This document shows positions 63,406 through 64,000 of a stretch of 64,000 bases of DNA, piece after piece. Position 1 is the first letter of the stretch. Each line of letters starts with the position of its first letter. The notes beneath the pieces are model-generated. The model saw only the letters and a program-made list of their open reading frames with translations, did not search any database and was not told the origin of the DNA. The position numbers and the translations under genes were made by a program. Source of the stretch: Belliella buryatensis (GTDB lineage: Bacteria > Bacteroidota > Bacteroidia > Cytophagales > Cyclobacteriaceae); assembly GCF_900188245.1 (NCBI RefSeq), contig NZ_FZOK01000002.1, positions 1-64,000 of the forward strand, written 5' to 3'.

Positions 63406-64000
63406 ATGGATAATCAGATTTGGATCATGACCTCGGCATTTGATCAGCTTGGCTTGGAGGCTGTCATTGAGAAAGCGCATGAAATAGGCGTGCAAGGCTT
63501 GGATCTTTGTGTATTCAGGAAAGATGGAACCCGGGATGATTTTGTCGCTACCCATTTGGATTATGATCATTTTGGTCTGGAGGAATCAAAAAAGCTAATC
63601 GATCAATTCAATACCGCTAATCTTAGACTTTCTCTCGGTGCTTTTGATAATTTGATAGGTGGTGATGCTGCTCAGCGGAAGCTTAACCAAAATCATTTGC
63701 TCAAGCTGATTAGAATGGCCTATTTATTAGGGGGAGACGAAAATGATGTGATGGTAGGAACTTTTGTAGGTTATAATCATGAACTGGGCATTCAGGAAAA
63801 TGGTTTTGAGAAAAACCTAGAGGAGTATCAAAGAGTCTTTACAACCATCATCAAGTATGCGGAAGATTTGGGTGTAACAGTACTCTATGAAAATTGCCCG
63901 ATGGAAGGTTGGCGCTCTTCTGGATACACTTCTACTTTTAATAATCTTACAGGTGTTTTGGCGGCTAGAAAAATCATGTACGAGCTGATTCCAAGCCCTG
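63406..64000 (+). CDS. Sugar phosphate isomerase/epimerase-like TIM-barrel protein (5' part)
   Basis: The first 198 codons of a gene cut by the window end. It starts at the ATG at 63406 and runs open to 64000. The N-terminus (MDNQIWIMTSAFDQLGLEAVIEKAHEIGVQGLDLC) and later segments LGGDENDVMVGTF and YENCPMEGW match the xylose-isomerase-like TIM barrel (AP endonuclease 2 family). In YENC the Glu is a probable metal ligand. Bacteroidota carry many such enzymes for inositol and sugar catabolism, and the specific substrate cannot be judged from half of the protein. It is divergent from the sugar dehydrogenase gene. Confidence 0.85.
   Translation, partial: MDNQIWIMTSAFDQLGLEAVIEKAHEIGVQGLDLCVFRKDGTRDDFVATHLDYDHFGLEESKKLIDQFNTANLRLSLGAFDNLIGGDAAQRKLNQNHLLKLIRMAYLLGGDENDVMVGTFVGYNHELGIQENGFEKNLEEYQRVFTTIIKYAEDLGVTVLYENCPMEGWRSSGYTSTFNNLTGVLAARKIMYELIPSP

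Overview
This window is a chromosomal segment of a Bacteroidota bacterium, most likely a member of the Cytophagales close to Cyclobacteriaceae (Algoriphagus or Cyclobacterium type). The assignment is my inference from several signals. Promoters follow the TTG-N18/19-TAnnTTTG pattern of the Bacteroidota sigma factor, and starts lack Shine-Dalgarno sites. A type IX secretion gene (porT) is present, as is a protein with a T9SS C-terminal sorting domain. Lipoproteins with Bacteroidota-style lipoboxes, the bacillithiol gene bshA and an MG2/TonB-plug protein also occur. I see no phage, plasmid, insertion sequence, CRISPR array or defence island. Most of the window is ordinary core genome.

Layout. 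0.5-3 kb: the GTPases era and der, then a tiny Glu-rich lipoprotein with a near-consensus promoter. 3-13 kb: the glycine decarboxylase gcvP (-), an M28 peptidase, a secreted unknown, a thioredoxin, and a tandem pair of M14 carboxypeptidase-like proteins of which the upstream one has lost its zinc site. 13-16 kb: yqeY-cvpA-pabA (-) and pdxJ (+), then a nested tandem repeat with an 11-bp minisatellite. 16-25.6 kb: an alpha/beta hydrolase, tRNA-Pro(GGG), a HAD phosphatase, a penicillin-acylase-like enzyme, a DUF2461 protein, a large leucine-rich-repeat protein and murF. 25.9-32.7 kb: a T9SS-exported FG-GAP protein, two exported proteins of unknown role, and a TPR histidine kinase with its NarL-type regulator.

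33-38 kb (-): waaA, rsgA, a phosphoribosyltransferase and panB, then a perR-peroxiredoxin operon with a 10-1-10 palindrome just downstream of its predicted promoter. 38-43 kb: a low-molecular-weight phosphatase overlapping a fructosamine kinase (a likely protein-deglycation pair), aspartate kinase, fructose-1,6-bisphosphatase, two lineage-specific small proteins and engB. 43-48 kb: menG-porT-cyanophycinase-like lipoprotein (+), an App1-type phosphatase (-) and rlmN (+). 48-56 kb: an MG2-TonB-plug protein, a small barrel protein, and a minus-strand operon of a small membrane protein, mutL and two rhomboid proteases. 56-64 kb: a GH3/beta-lactamase fusion, bshA, a fatty-acid-hydroxylase-family protein, an NAD-dependent epimerase, a lipoprotein glucose/sorbosone-dehydrogenase and the first 198 codons of a TIM-barrel sugar isomerase.

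The most unusual items are: a ~150-bp dispersed repeat present twice with a hairpin that shows a compensatory change; the M14 pseudoenzyme with its zinc motif inverted (ExxH for HxxE); the minisatellite; the operator architecture of perR; and a long hairpin between the MG2-plug gene and its small barrel neighbour. I found no convincing, wholly new multi-gene system. Starts were corrected by eye where the longest reading frame used a non-ATG codon upstream of a better start.
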